Shown piece by piece: positions 44,770 through 53,744 of a DNA stretch of 64,000 nucleotides. The notes beneath the pieces were generated by a model. It had not been told where the DNA came from. It did no database searches and saw only the letters and a program-made list of their open reading frames with translations. This DNA comes from Cronobacter sakazakii (GTDB taxonomy: Bacteria > Pseudomonadota > Gammaproteobacteria > Enterobacterales > Enterobacteriaceae): NCBI RefSeq assembly GCF_000982825.1, contig NZ_CP011047.1, positions 2,046,001 through 2,110,000 of the forward strand. The letters run 5' to 3'. Position 1 is the stretch's first letter. The number at the start of each line of letters is the position of its first letter. The position numbers were made by a program, and so were the translations under genes.

Positions 44770-44790
44770 CCGGGCGGCGCTGTCGCCCGG
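44770..44790. repeat. REP-like hairpin after uraA
   Basis: CCGGGCG and CGCCCGG form an inverted repeat in the uraA-hda gap. It resembles the GCCGGGC-type palindromes also seen at 30051 and 48743. It may stabilise the upstream mRNA. Confidence 0.45.
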
Positions 44791-44856
44791 TTCAACAGCG
44801 AAGCGATTGTGTGATAGACTCAATGCGTTTTTTCGTATGTCCTTGAAGAGGTCCTT

Positions 44857-45558
44857 CTGAACACACCGGCACAGCTCTCCTTGCCGCTCTGGCTGCCCGA
44901 TGACGAAACGTTTGCCAGCTTCTGGCCGGGCGACAACCCCTCTTTATTAGCCGCACTCCAGACGATGCTGCGCCACGACCGCAGCGGCTACATCTATTTC
45001 TGGTCGCGAGAGGGCGGTGGGCGCAGTCATCTGCTGCATGCCGCCTGCGCTGAGCTTTCGCAGCGCGGAGACGCGGTTGGTTATGTGCCGCTCGATAAAC
45101 GCACCTGGTTTGTCCCGGAAGTGCTGGAGGGCATGGAGCAACTCTCGCTGGTATGCATCGATAATATCGAGTGCATCGCAGGCGATGAGCCCTGGGAAAT
45201 GGCTATCTTCAATCTCTATAACCGCATTCTGGAATCGGGCAATACCCGGCTGCTCATTACCGGCGACAGGCCGCCGCGCCAGCTCAACCTGAAGCTGCCC
45301 GATCTCGCCTCGCGCCTCGACTGGGGGCAAATCTACCGGCTCCAGCCGCTCTCCGATGACGATAAGCTCCAGGCGCTGCAGCTGCGCGCCCGGATGCGCG
45401 GTTTTGAACTGCCGGAAGATGTGGGGCGTTTTCTGTTAAAACGGCTCGATCGTGAAATGCGCACGCTGTTCCTGACGCTCGATCAGCTCGATCGCGCCTC
45501 GATCAGCGCCCAGCGCAAGCTAACGATCCCGTTTGTGAAAGACACGCTCGGGCTGTAA
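44857..45558 (+). CDS. hda: DnaA regulatory inactivator Hda, CTG start
   Basis: A 233-residue AAA+ protein that, with the beta clamp, triggers ATP hydrolysis on DnaA to prevent re-initiation. The start is read as CTG at 44857, preceded by AGAGG. This adds the N-terminal [11 protein letters not shown], which contains the clamp-binding QLSLPL motif and gives the E. coli length. The first ATG (44881) would remove that motif. The AAA+ core is recognisable ([24 protein letters not shown] as Walker B). Confidence 0.95.
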
Positions 45559-45578
45559 AAACCGTCGCAGAAAGAAGA

Positions 45579-45611
45579 ACGCCGCGAGGAGTGCCCGCGG
45601 CGTTTTTTTTT
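45579..45611. terminator. Terminator after hda
   Basis: AACGCCGCG pairs with CGCGGCGTT, followed by a run of T that reaches the yfgD stop codon on the other strand. Confidence 0.8.
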
Positions 45612-45966
45612 AGAGGATCTCCAGCACCTGTTCCGGCGGACGCCCCAGTCGCGCTTTGCCGTGGCTAATCACAATCGGGCGCTCAATCAGTTTCGGGTTG
45701 TCCACCATTGCCTGAATCAGCGCCTCTTCGCTGAGCGACGGGTCAGACAGATTCAGCGTTTTGTAGAGATCTTCTTTCGTGCGCATCAGCTCGCGCGCCT
45801 GGCTGAACCCGAGCTGGTTCAGCAGCGTTTTGATTGTCGCGGCATCCGGCGGCGTCTCCAGATACAGCACGACATCCGGCTCAATGCCGCGTTCGGTCAG
45901 CAGGCTCAGGGTTTCGCGGCTTTTTGAGCAGCGCGGGTTATGGTAAATCGTCACGTCCCGGGACAT
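45610..45966 (-). CDS. yfgD: ArsC/Spx-family protein YfgD
   Basis: A 118-residue thioredoxin-fold protein of the arsenate reductase family. The N-terminal cysteine is in YHNPRCSKSRETL, and the C-terminal RPIVI and GRPPEQVL match. It lies 11 bp after bepA in the same direction. There is no ars operon nearby, so physiological arsenate reduction is uncertain; a redox role is possible. Confidence 0.93.
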   Translation of the reverse strand: MSRDVTIYHNPRCSKSRETLSLLTERGIEPDVVLYLETPPDAATIKTLLNQLGFSQARELMRTKEDLYKTLNLSDPSLSEEALIQAMVDNPKLIERPIVISHGKARLGRPPEQVLEIL

Positions 45967-45977
45967 GGTCTCTCCTG

Positions 45978-47444
45978 TTACATTTTTTCGTAAGGGCGGA
46001 AGCGCTGTTGCAGCTGGCGGATCTGATCGATACGGGCGTCATAACGCGCCTGTTGCAGACTGCCAAGTTTCACCTGCGAACTGGCGCTGCTGAGCAGCGT
46101 TATCGCTTGATCGAGTTTACCCAGAAGCGCCATTACTTCGGCGCGCGCCGCCAGCTCCTGATCGCGATTGCCAAGCGCCGCCTGCGCCTGCGCCAGCAGA
46201 TCCCAGCCGTTGGTGTCATCCGGCCAGGTAAAGGTGTAGCGGTTAAGGATAGTCACCGCCTGCGCCGGCTGGCTGCCTTCCAGATACGCGTTAGCAAGGT
46301 TCAACTGCAACACCGGATTGGTTTTCAGATCCGGCGCGCTTTTCAGACGGTCAATCGCCTCCTGCGCTTTGTGCTCGCCAAGCGAAATATCGGTGGCAAG
46401 GTCGAGATACCAGGCGTTGTCCGGCTGCGCGCGCAACAGCGGTTCCAGCTGCTGGCGGGCTTCGGCGAAGCGTTTATCCTGCATCGCCTGCAGGGCGCGG
46501 CCATATTGCGCGGCGTGTTGTTCGCGCTGGTTGCCTTTGGCGAGCGAATCGAGAATATCGCTGGTGAGCTGGTTGCGCCCGGAGTTATACATGCCCAGCG
46601 TGCGCACTTTCGCCATGTAGAACGCTTCAGAGGATTGCGATACGACGGGGCGCATCTGGTTCGCGCGGTTACGGGCATCCGACAGACGGCTCTCCGGCAG
46701 CGGGTGAGTCAGCAGAATTTCCGGCGGGCGCGTGGAGTAGCGCGCCTGGTCGAGAAGTTTCTCAAGGAAAGTCGGCATCGCCTGCGGATCAAAGCCCGAG
46801 CGTTGCAGCACCTGAATACCGATGCGGTCAGCTTCTTGTTCATTCTGTTGAGTAAACGTGATAACGCCCTGCTGCGTACCGGCGAGCGTGCCGGTGAGCG
46901 CCGCCATACCCGCCTGCGGGCTCGCCATCGCGAGCAGTATTGAGCCGAGCGCGCCGACCCAGGTGAGCGGGGCGCTGCGTTTTTGATCTTCCATCGCGCG
47001 CGCCAGGTGGCGCTGGGTGACGTGGGAGATTTCATGCGCCATTACCGAGGCGAGCTGGCTTTCGTTATCGGCATAGCGGAACAGCGCCGAATGCAGCACC
47101 ACGTTGCCGCCGAAAAAAGCGAAGGCGTTAATTTCGTCGTTATTAATGAGATAGAAGTGGAAAGGGGTTTTTACCGAATCGGCGTGCGAGACCAGGCGCA
47201 TACCCAGCCCGTTGATATATTGCACCAGCAGCGGGTCGTTGATCAGGGGCGCGCTGCCGCGCAACTGACGGACGTAGTAATCGCCCATCTGTAACTCCTG
47301 ACCGATAGAGAGCGTGCTGCCCGCCGAGGTACCCATATCCGGCAAACCGTCGGCCGGGTCCGCTGCAAAGGCGGGCGCAAGCTGGCCTGCCAGCATGCCG
47401 CCGATAAGCGTTGCAACCAGTGTCGTTTTCAACTGCCTGAACAT
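45978..47444 (-). CDS. bepA: Periplasmic metalloprotease/chaperone BepA
   Basis: A 488-residue protein with a signal peptide cut near AFA-AD (28-30). The M48 domain has HEISH at about 137-141 and a third ligand in NEQEADRIG. A C-terminal TPR domain from about 310 docks on BAM. It promotes LptD maturation and degrades stalled LptD or BamA. This is the third M48 protein in the window, but it lacks the membrane segments of the pair at the left edge. Confidence 0.96.
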   Translation of the reverse strand: MFRQLKTTLVATLIGGMLAGQLAPAFAADPADGLPDMGTSAGSTLSIGQELQMGDYYVRQLRGSAPLINDPLLVQYINGLGMRLVSHADSVKTPFHFYLINNDEINAFAFFGGNVVLHSALFRYADNESQLASVMAHEISHVTQRHLARAMEDQKRSAPLTWVGALGSILLAMASPQAGMAALTGTLAGTQQGVITFTQQNEQEADRIGIQVLQRSGFDPQAMPTFLEKLLDQARYSTRPPEILLTHPLPESRLSDARNRANQMRPVVSQSSEAFYMAKVRTLGMYNSGRNQLTSDILDSLAKGNQREQHAAQYGRALQAMQDKRFAEARQQLEPLLRAQPDNAWYLDLATDISLGEHKAQEAIDRLKSAPDLKTNPVLQLNLANAYLEGSQPAQAVTILNRYTFTWPDDTNGWDLLAQAQAALGNRDQELAARAEVMALLGKLDQAITLLSSASSQVKLGSLQQARYDARIDQIRQLQQRFRPYEKM

Positions 47445-47667
47445 AGCCTCTTTCCCGTCTGTATAGAGTCTCTTTTGACCCGCCCGGCATCGCTTTGTTC
47501 AGTCCGCGCGCCCGGCTGGGAAGTCCGTTTTACAAATGCGTCGGGAAATCATATTCATCCGGCAACGGGTTGTCTTGCGGGGGGGCACAAAAATCACGGT
47601 CTTTTTTGTGACATTTCGATACAATTCGCCCTCACGCCCGTGCCGTCACCCGTGAGGGAAGGTTTTT

Positions 47668-48732
47668 ATGCTTGAAATGTTAACCCAGTGGTATCGTCGT
47701 CGCTTCAGCGATCCGGAGGCGATAGCGCTGCTGGCGATTCTGGTCGCCGGTTTTTGTATCCTCTTCTTCCTGCATGGTTTGCTGGCACCGCTGCTGGTCG
47801 CTATCGTTCTTGCCTACCTGCTGGAGTGGCCTACGTCGCGGCTGCAACGCATCGGCTGTTCACGTGGCCTTGCCGCAACGCTGGTGCTGGTGCTCTTTAT
47901 CGGTATTGTGCTGGTCATGGCGTTTGTCGTGGTGCCGGTGGCCTGGCAGCAGGGAATTAACCTGATCCGCGATATTCCCGGCATGCTCAATAAGCTCTCC
48001 GATTTTGCGGCGACGCTGCCGAAGCGTTTCCCGGCGCTGATGGACGCGGGCATTATCGACGCCATCGCCGAAAATATGCGCACCCGCATCATCACGCTTG
48101 GCGATTCGGTAGTGAAATATTCGCTCGCCTCGCTGGTGGGCCTGCTGACGCTTGCTATCTACCTGATTCTTGTGCCGCTGATGGTGTTCTTTTTAGTCAA
48201 AGATAAAGAACAATTGCTGAACGCGGTGCGGCGCGTGCTGCCGCGTAACCGCGGTCTCGCAGGACAGGTGTGGGTGGAGATGAATCAGCAAATTACCAAT
48301 TACATCCGCGGCAAAGTGCTGGAGATGATTGTGGTGGGTGTCGCGACCTGGATAGGCTTCCTGATTTTCGGCCTTAACTACTCGCTGTTACTGGCGGTGC
48401 TGGTCGGCATCTCAGTACTCATTCCGTATATCGGCGCGTTTATGGTGACTATCCCGGTCGTGTGCGTGGCGCTGTTTCAGTTCGGCATGGGCACAGAGTT
48501 CTGGAGCTGCTTTGCGGTCTATCTGATTATTCAGGGGCTGGATGGCAACGTGCTGGTGCCGGTGCTGTTCTCCGAAGCGGTCAATCTGCATCCGCTGGTG
48601 ATTATTCTCTCGGTGGTGATTTTCGGCGGGCTGTGGGGCTTCTGGGGGATTTTCTTCGCCATTCCGCTGGCGACGCTGATTAAAGCGGTGGTTCACGCCT
48701 GGCCGGAAACCACGCCGACGGCGCAAGAGTAA
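47668..48732 (+). CDS. perM: AI-2E-family permease PerM
   Basis: A 354-residue inner-membrane protein with about eight hydrophobic segments in the order typical of the PerM/AI-2E exporter superfamily: an N-terminal pair, a periplasmic domain around 95-150, and the C-terminal block with GISVLIPYIGAFMVTIPVV. It is divergent from bepA, as in E. coli. Substrate unknown. Confidence 0.93.
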   Translation: MLEMLTQWYRRRFSDPEAIALLAILVAGFCILFFLHGLLAPLLVAIVLAYLLEWPTSRLQRIGCSRGLAATLVLVLFIGIVLVMAFVVVPVAWQQGINLIRDIPGMLNKLSDFAATLPKRFPALMDAGIIDAIAENMRTRIITLGDSVVKYSLASLVGLLTLAIYLILVPLMVFFLVKDKEQLLNAVRRVLPRNRGLAGQVWVEMNQQITNYIRGKVLEMIVVGVATWIGFLIFGLNYSLLLAVLVGISVLIPYIGAFMVTIPVVCVALFQFGMGTEFWSCFAVYLIIQGLDGNVLVPVLFSEAVNLHPLVIILSVVIFGGLWGFWGIFFAIPLATLIKAVVHAWPETTPTAQE

Positions 48733-48742
48733 CGTCATACGG

Positions 48743-48768
48743 GCCGGGCAGGCGTTGCGCCTCCCGGC
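48743..48768. repeat. REP-like palindrome between perM and bcp
   Basis: GCCGGG and AGGCG on the left pair with CGCCT and CCCGGC on the right around TTG, giving a long imperfect hairpin between two convergent genes. It resembles enterobacterial REP units and may also end transcription. Confidence 0.55.
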
Positions 48769-48777
48769 AATCTGACT

Positions 48778-49248
48778 TCAGGCGTGTTCTTTCAGCCAGG
48801 CCAGCACCACGTCGTGGTGATTGCTGGTTTTGAAATCATTGAACACATGCTCGATTTTTCCTTCGGCATCGATCAAAAAGCTGATGCGATGAATGCCGTC
48901 GTAGGTTTTCCCCATAAAGGACTTTTCACCCCAGACGCCAAACTGGTCGCTCACCTGATGATCTTCATCCGAGAGCAGCGTGAAATTAAGCAGCTCTTTT
49001 TCAGCGAAACGCGAGAGCTTTTCAGGTTTATCGGTGCTGATGCCCAGCACTTCCACACCCGCTTTTTTCAGGTCATCCATGTTATCGCGCAGCCCACATG
49101 CCTGGACGGTGCAGCCCGGCGTCATGGCTTTGGGATAGAAATAAACCAGAACACGCTGTCCCTGGAAGTCGGTCAAATTTACTTGTTCACCGTCCTGATC
49201 GGGCAAGCTAAATTTCGGTGCGATATCACCGGCTTTCAGTGGATTCAT
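48778..49248 (-). CDS. bcp: Thioredoxin-dependent thiol peroxidase (PrxQ)
   Basis: A 156-residue atypical 2-Cys peroxiredoxin that reduces hydrogen peroxide and lipid peroxides. The peroxidatic Cys is in AMTPGCTVQACGLRD, with the resolving Cys five residues on. The ATG at 49248 is used (MNPLKAGDIAPKF). It starts 3 bases after the gcvR stop, so the two are co-transcribed. Confidence 0.97.
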   Translation of the reverse strand: MNPLKAGDIAPKFSLPDQDGEQVNLTDFQGQRVLVYFYPKAMTPGCTVQACGLRDNMDDLKKAGVEVLGISTDKPEKLSRFAEKELLNFTLLSDEDHQVSDQFGVWGEKSFMGKTYDGIHRISFLIDAEGKIEHVFNDFKTSNHHDVVLAWLKEHA

Positions 49249-49250
49249 CA

Positions 49251-49820
49251 CTACACTCCATCCTGTTCATCTTGCTGTGGATAATTAACCACGCTAATAG
49301 TGCCTTGCGCGCCCAGCTCTGTACAGAGTTGACGGAAAGGCTGTTCGATAATCGTCGCATCCTGTGAAGCCGGACTGTGCGCCGTTATCTGAATATAGAG
49401 CTGTGCGGACTTATTTTCCTGTGCAGGCTGCGTGCGCGAGATAAGTTCAGCGATATTCATGTCGTGGGAATGGAACAGTTCGGTGAAGCGCTCAATCAAA
49501 TGCGGCGAGTCTTCCACCTCGACCTGCACCCAGACGGACGCCGGCATCGCCTGGCGCGGGCGGGCGGTGGTGCGTTTCATCACAATCAGCAAATCCAGCT
49601 CGGCGCCCTTAAGCGGCAGCGTGGATTCAATCAGCGTAATCGCGTTCCAGCTTCCGGACAGCAGCATGATGAACGTGAACTCCTCTCCCAGCATCGCCAG
49701 ACGGCTATCTTCGATATTGCAGCCGCAACTGCTAACGTGACGGGTGATAGTGTTAACGATACCCGAGCGGTCGGCTCCCAGCGCGGTAATCACCAGATAA
49801 TGGGGGGATGAGGATGTCAA
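49251..49820 (-). CDS. gcvR: Glycine cleavage system repressor GcvR, TTG start
   Basis: A 189-residue protein with two ACT domains (about 7-85 and 95-175) that binds GcvA and represses gcvTHP when glycine is scarce. Translation begins at TTG (49820), preceded by AGGAAGCACAGG; no ATG is suitably placed. The sequence is nearly identical to E. coli GcvR through the first ACT domain. Confidence 0.95.
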   Translation of the reverse strand: MTSSSPHYLVITALGADRSGIVNTITRHVSSCGCNIEDSRLAMLGEEFTFIMLLSGSWNAITLIESTLPLKGAELDLLIVMKRTTARPRQAMPASVWVQVEVEDSPHLIERFTELFHSHDMNIAELISRTQPAQENKSAQLYIQITAHSPASQDATIIEQPFRQLCTELGAQGTISVVNYPQQDEQDGV

Positions 49821-49967
49821 ACCTGTGCTTCCTGTTGAAACGATGAATTATTCCTTAGGAAACCATAAAAAAATCCGCCATACAACCGCATAGCGCGCCC
49901 TGGCCGCTTGCTTTTATTACGGCACCAAACGTACCATTGAGGCTCTTGTTTGCACAGAGGATGGCCA

Positions 49968-50846
49968 ATGTTCACGGGAAGTATTGTCGCGCTTATCACG
50001 CCGATGGATGAAAAAGGTAATGTCTGCCGGGCGAGCCTGAAAAAACTGATTGATTACCATGTCGCTAACGGAACGTCGGCGATTGTATCGGTAGGGACGA
50101 CCGGGGAATCCGCCACGCTCAGCCATGACGAGCATGCTGAGGTGGTGATGATGACGCTGGAACTTGCCGACGGCCGCATTCCGGTTATCGCAGGCACGGG
50201 CGCGAACGCCACTTCCGAGGCCATCAGCTTGACTCAGCGTTTCAACGACAGCGGCATCGCAGGCTGTCTGACCGTTACGCCGTATTACAACCGTCCGACC
50301 CAGGAAGGCCTGTTCCAGCATTTTAAAGCTATCGCAGAGCATACCGACCTGCCGCAGATCCTCTATAATGTGCCGTCCCGTACCGGTTGCGATATGCTGC
50401 CGGAGACGGTAGGTCGTCTGTCGAAAATTAAAAATATTGTCGGTATCAAAGAAGCGACCGGGAACTTAAGCCGCGTTCACCTGATCAAAGAGCTGGTCAG
50501 TGAGGATTTCGCGCTGTTAAGCGGCGATGACGCCACGGCGATGGATTTCATGCAGCTTGGCGGCCACGGGGTGATTTCTGTTACCACCAACGTCGCAGCG
50601 CGCGATATGGCCGATATGTGCCGGCTCGCGGCGGAAGGGAAGTTTGACGATGCGCGCATCATCAATCGTCGCCTGATGCCTTTGCATCATAAATTATTTG
50701 TCGAACCCAATCCTGTCCCGGTGAAATGGGCCTGTAAGGAGTTGGGACTTGTGGCGACCGATACGCTGCGCCTGCCAATGACGCCGATTACCGATGCCGG
50801 TCGCGACATTGTTGGCTCCGCGCTTAAGCATGCCGGCCTGCTGTAA
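49968..50846 (+). CDS. dapA: 4-hydroxy-tetrahydrodipicolinate synthase
   Basis: A 292-residue aldolase-family enzyme that condenses pyruvate with aspartate semialdehyde, the first step specific to lysine and diaminopimelate. The Schiff-base lysine is in GIKEATGN, the tyrosine in YNVPSRTG, and GTTGES is intact. The start at 49968 (MFTGSIVALITPMD) follows AGAGGATGG. bamC follows 16 bp later. Confidence 0.97.
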   Translation: MFTGSIVALITPMDEKGNVCRASLKKLIDYHVANGTSAIVSVGTTGESATLSHDEHAEVVMMTLELADGRIPVIAGTGANATSEAISLTQRFNDSGIAGCLTVTPYYNRPTQEGLFQHFKAIAEHTDLPQILYNVPSRTGCDMLPETVGRLSKIKNIVGIKEATGNLSRVHLIKELVSEDFALLSGDDATAMDFMQLGGHGVISVTTNVAARDMADMCRLAAEGKFDDARIINRRLMPLHHKLFVEPNPVPVKWACKELGLVATDTLRLPMTPITDAGRDIVGSALKHAGLL

Positions 50847-50862
50847 AGTTTAGGGAGATTTG

Positions 50863-51897
50863 ATGGCTTACTCAGTACAGAAGTCGCGTGTGGCGAAAGT
50901 AGCAACCGTATCGCTGGTGATGCTGCTCGCCGCCTGTAGTTCCGATTCGCGCTACAAGCGTCAGGTGAGCGGCGACGAGTCCTATCTGGACGCGGCTTCG
51001 CTGGCAGAACTGCACGCGCCGGCCGGTATGATCCTGCCGGTGCAGAACGGCGACTATAACATCCCGACCCCGCGTACCAACGGCCCGGTTGGCAAACAGC
51101 TTGATATTCGCCCGCCCACACAGCCGCTGGCGCTGGTCAGTGGCGCGCGTACGCAGTTCACGGGCGACACCGCGACGCTGCTGCTTGAAAGCGGCCGCAA
51201 CGGTGCGCTCTGGCCGCAGGTGGTCAGCGTCGTGCAGTCGCTCAACTACACCATTGAAAAACGCGACGACGCCGCTCAGACGCTCAACACCGACTGGGTA
51301 CAGTGGAACCGCGCCGATGAAGACCAGCAGTATCGCGGTCGCTATCAGGTCAGCGTGAAGCCGCAGGGCTATCAGCAGGCGCTGGTGGTGAAGCTCGTCA
51401 ATCTTGAGCAGGATGGCAAACCGGTGGCGGATACCGCCTCATTGCAGCGTTACAGCGCCGAAATGCTGAACGCCATTGCCTCCGGTCTTGATAAAAACGA
51501 AACCGCGCGTCAGAACGCCGCCGATAACCGCAGCGCGTCGCAAATCGACGTCACCAGCGGTTCCGACGATGTCGGCCTGCCGGTACTGGTGGTGCGCGCG
51601 CCGTTCAACGCCGTCTGGAACCGTCTGCCGGATACGCTTGCCAAAGTGGGCATGAAAGTGACCGACTCCACCCGTTCAACGGGCAGCGTCGCCGTGACCT
51701 ACAAAGCGCTGTCTGACAGCGACTGGCAGGCGCTGGGCGCACGCGATCCGGGCCTCTCTAACGGCGATTACAAACTTCAGGTCGGCGATCTCGATAACCG
51801 CACCAGCCTGCAGTTTATCGACCCGAAAGGCCATACGCTGACCCAGTCGCAGAACGATGCGCTGGTAGCCGCCTTCCAGGCTGCATTCAGCAAGTAA
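50863..51897 (+). CDS. bamC: Outer-membrane assembly lipoprotein BamC
   Basis: A 344-residue lipoprotein. The signal peptide ends in LLAAC. An unstructured N-terminal lasso that binds BamD is followed by two helix-grip domains. The ATG at 50863 is used; a TTG just before it is in frame. Co-transcribed with dapA. Confidence 0.96.
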   Translation: MAYSVQKSRVAKVATVSLVMLLAACSSDSRYKRQVSGDESYLDAASLAELHAPAGMILPVQNGDYNIPTPRTNGPVGKQLDIRPPTQPLALVSGARTQFTGDTATLLLESGRNGALWPQVVSVVQSLNYTIEKRDDAAQTLNTDWVQWNRADEDQQYRGRYQVSVKPQGYQQALVVKLVNLEQDGKPVADTASLQRYSAEMLNAIASGLDKNETARQNAADNRSASQIDVTSGSDDVGLPVLVVRAPFNAVWNRLPDTLAKVGMKVTDSTRSTGSVAVTYKALSDSDWQALGARDPGLSNGDYKLQVGDLDNRTSLQFIDPKGHTLTQSQNDALVAAFQAAFSK

Positions 51898-51902
51898 TAC
51901 GC

Positions 51903-51929
51903 AGGGCCGGATCACTCCGGCCCTTTTTT
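51903..51929 (+). terminator. Terminator after bamC
   Basis: AGGGCCGGA pairs with TCCGGCCCT around TCAC, followed by TTTTT. It separates dapA-bamC from the purC promoter. Confidence 0.88.
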
Positions 51930-51938
51930 CTGTGGTGG

Positions 51939-51954
51939 ACGCAAACGTGTGCGT
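51939..51954 (+). promoter_or_regulatory. PurR operator of purC
   Basis: ACGCAAACGTGTGCGT differs from the ideal PurR palindrome by one base. It lies 72 bp upstream of the purC start codon. Confidence 0.85.
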
Positions 51955-52026
51955 CGCCAGAAAATGGCAAGTTTTGTGATAAATCCTCAGGCCGCGCGAG
52001 CGGTCACCACACCTGGAGTAATAAAG

Positions 52027-52740
52027 ATGCAAAAGCAAGCTGAGTTGTATCGTGGCAAAGCGAAAACCGTATACAGCACGGAAAACCCGGATCTGTTGGT
52101 GCTCGAGTTCCGCAATGATACGTCAGCAGGCGACGGCGCCCGCATTGAACAGTTTGACCGTAAGGGAATGGTGAACAACAAGTTTAACTATTTCATTATG
52201 AGCAAACTGGCTGAAGCGGGTATCCCGACGCAAATGGAACAGCTGCTTTCTGATACCGAAGCGCTGGTGAAAAAGCTCGACATGGTGCCGGTGGAGTGCG
52301 TTATCCGCAACCGCGCAGCGGGATCGCTGGTGAAGCGTCTCGGCATTGAAGAGGGCATCGAACTCAATCCGCCGCTGTTCGACCTGTTCCTGAAAAACGA
52401 CGCGATGCACGATCCTATGGTTAACGAATCCTACTGCGAAACGTTCGGCTGGGTGAGCCAGGAAAACCTCGCGCGCATGAAAGAACTGACCTACAAAGCC
52501 AATGACGTGCTGAAAAAGCTCTTTGACGACGCGGGCCTGATTCTGGTCGACTTCAAGCTGGAGTTTGGTCTGTTCAAAGGTGAAGTGACGCTGGGCGATG
52601 AGTTCTCGCCGGACGGCGCGCGTCTGTGGGATAAACAAACCATGGACAAAATGGACAAAGACCGCTTCCGTCAGAGCCTGGGCGGCCTTATCGAAGCCTA
52701 CGAAGAAGTCGCGCGCCGTCTTGGCGTGAATCTCGACTAA
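52027..52740 (+). CDS. purC: SAICAR synthetase
   Basis: A 237-residue enzyme that joins CAIR and aspartate with ATP in purine synthesis. It opens with ELYRGKAKTVYSTENPD (the glycine-rich ATP loop) and contains ECVIRNRAAGSLVKR. Same length as in E. coli. The ATG at 52027 follows GGAGTAATAAAG. Confidence 0.97.
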   Translation: MQKQAELYRGKAKTVYSTENPDLLVLEFRNDTSAGDGARIEQFDRKGMVNNKFNYFIMSKLAEAGIPTQMEQLLSDTEALVKKLDMVPVECVIRNRAAGSLVKRLGIEEGIELNPPLFDLFLKNDAMHDPMVNESYCETFGWVSQENLARMKELTYKANDVLKKLFDDAGLILVDFKLEFGLFKGEVTLGDEFSPDGARLWDKQTMDKMDKDRFRQSLGGLIEAYEEVARRLGVNLD

Positions 52741-52759
52741 GCTTTTCCTTCGCATTTTC

Positions 52760-52784
52760 GCAGGGTATGGCCCTCATACCCTGC
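52760..52784 (+). terminator. Terminator after purC
   Basis: GCAGGGTATG pairs with CATACCCTGC around a short loop, followed by a pyrimidine-rich CCTTCCCCCGTTTTCTT tail. Confidence 0.75.
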
Positions 52785-52868
52785 GCCTTCCCCCGTTTTC
52801 TTATGGTAAAGCGCGCCTGAACCACCTACGATCATTATCATAATAATTGAGAGTGATGAGGTCAGAGT

Positions 52869-53729
52869 ATGCGTTGGCAAGGACGTCGCGAAAGCGACAA
52901 CGTCGAAGACAGAAGAAACAGCAGTTCGCCGATGATGGGCGGGCGCGGATTCCGCCTGCCTGCCGGGAAGGGTGGGCTGGTACTGCTGGTGGTTGTGGTG
53001 GTCGCCAGCTATTACGGTGTCGATCTCACCGGGCTTCTCACCGGCGGCGCGCCGGTCAGCCAGCAGGCGTCGCGCTCCATCAGCCCGAACGACGACGAAG
53101 CGGCGAAATTCACCTCGGTGATTCTCGGCACCACCGAAGAGACCTGGGGTCAGCAATTCCAGAAAATGGGGCGTACTTATCAGGAGCCGAAACTGGTGAT
53201 GTACCGCGGTGCCACCCGCACCGGCTGCGGCACCGGCCAGTCGGTGATGGGGCCGTTCTACTGCCCGGCGGACAGCACCGTGTATATCGATCTCTCTTTC
53301 TATGACGAAATGAAAGAGAAACTTGGTGCGGGCGGCGATTTCGCGCAGGGCTATGTCATCGCGCACGAAGTCGGCCACCATGTGCAGAAGCTGCTCGGCA
53401 TTGAGCCGAAAGTGCGCCAGCTCCAGCAAAACGCCTCTCAGACCGAAGTGAACCGCCTCTCGGTGCGCCTTGAGTTACAGGCGGACTGTTTTGCGGGCGT
53501 CTGGGGCAATGCGATGCAGAAAGAGGGCGTGCTGGAAACCGGCGATTTGCAGGAGGCGCTGAACGCCGCGCAGGCGATCGGCGATGACCGCCTTCAGCAG
53601 CAGAGTCAGGGGCGCGTGGTGCCGGACAGCTTTACCCACGGTACGTCCGATCAGCGCTACAGCTGGTTTAAACGCGGTTTTGACAGCGGCGACCCGGCCC
53701 AGTGCAACACCTTTGGCAACGCGCTGTAA
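52869..53729 (+). CDS. ypfJ: Neutral zinc metallopeptidase YpfJ
   Basis: A 286-residue protein of the putative neutral zinc metallopeptidase family. A cytoplasmic Arg/Asp-rich N-terminus leads to one membrane segment at about 33-50 (KGGLVLLVVVVVASYYGV). The catalytic domain has HEVGHH at about 166-171 and a later ELQADCFAGVW holding the likely third ligand. Substrate unknown. tmcA follows 15 bp later. Confidence 0.92.
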   Translation: MRWQGRRESDNVEDRRNSSSPMMGGRGFRLPAGKGGLVLLVVVVVASYYGVDLTGLLTGGAPVSQQASRSISPNDDEAAKFTSVILGTTEETWGQQFQKMGRTYQEPKLVMYRGATRTGCGTGQSVMGPFYCPADSTVYIDLSFYDEMKEKLGAGGDFAQGYVIAHEVGHHVQKLLGIEPKVRQLQQNASQTEVNRLSVRLELQADCFAGVWGNAMQKEGVLETGDLQEALNAAQAIGDDRLQQQSQGRVVPDSFTHGTSDQRYSWFKRGFDSGDPAQCNTFGNAL

Positions 53730-53744
53730 CGCAGGCAGGTTGAC

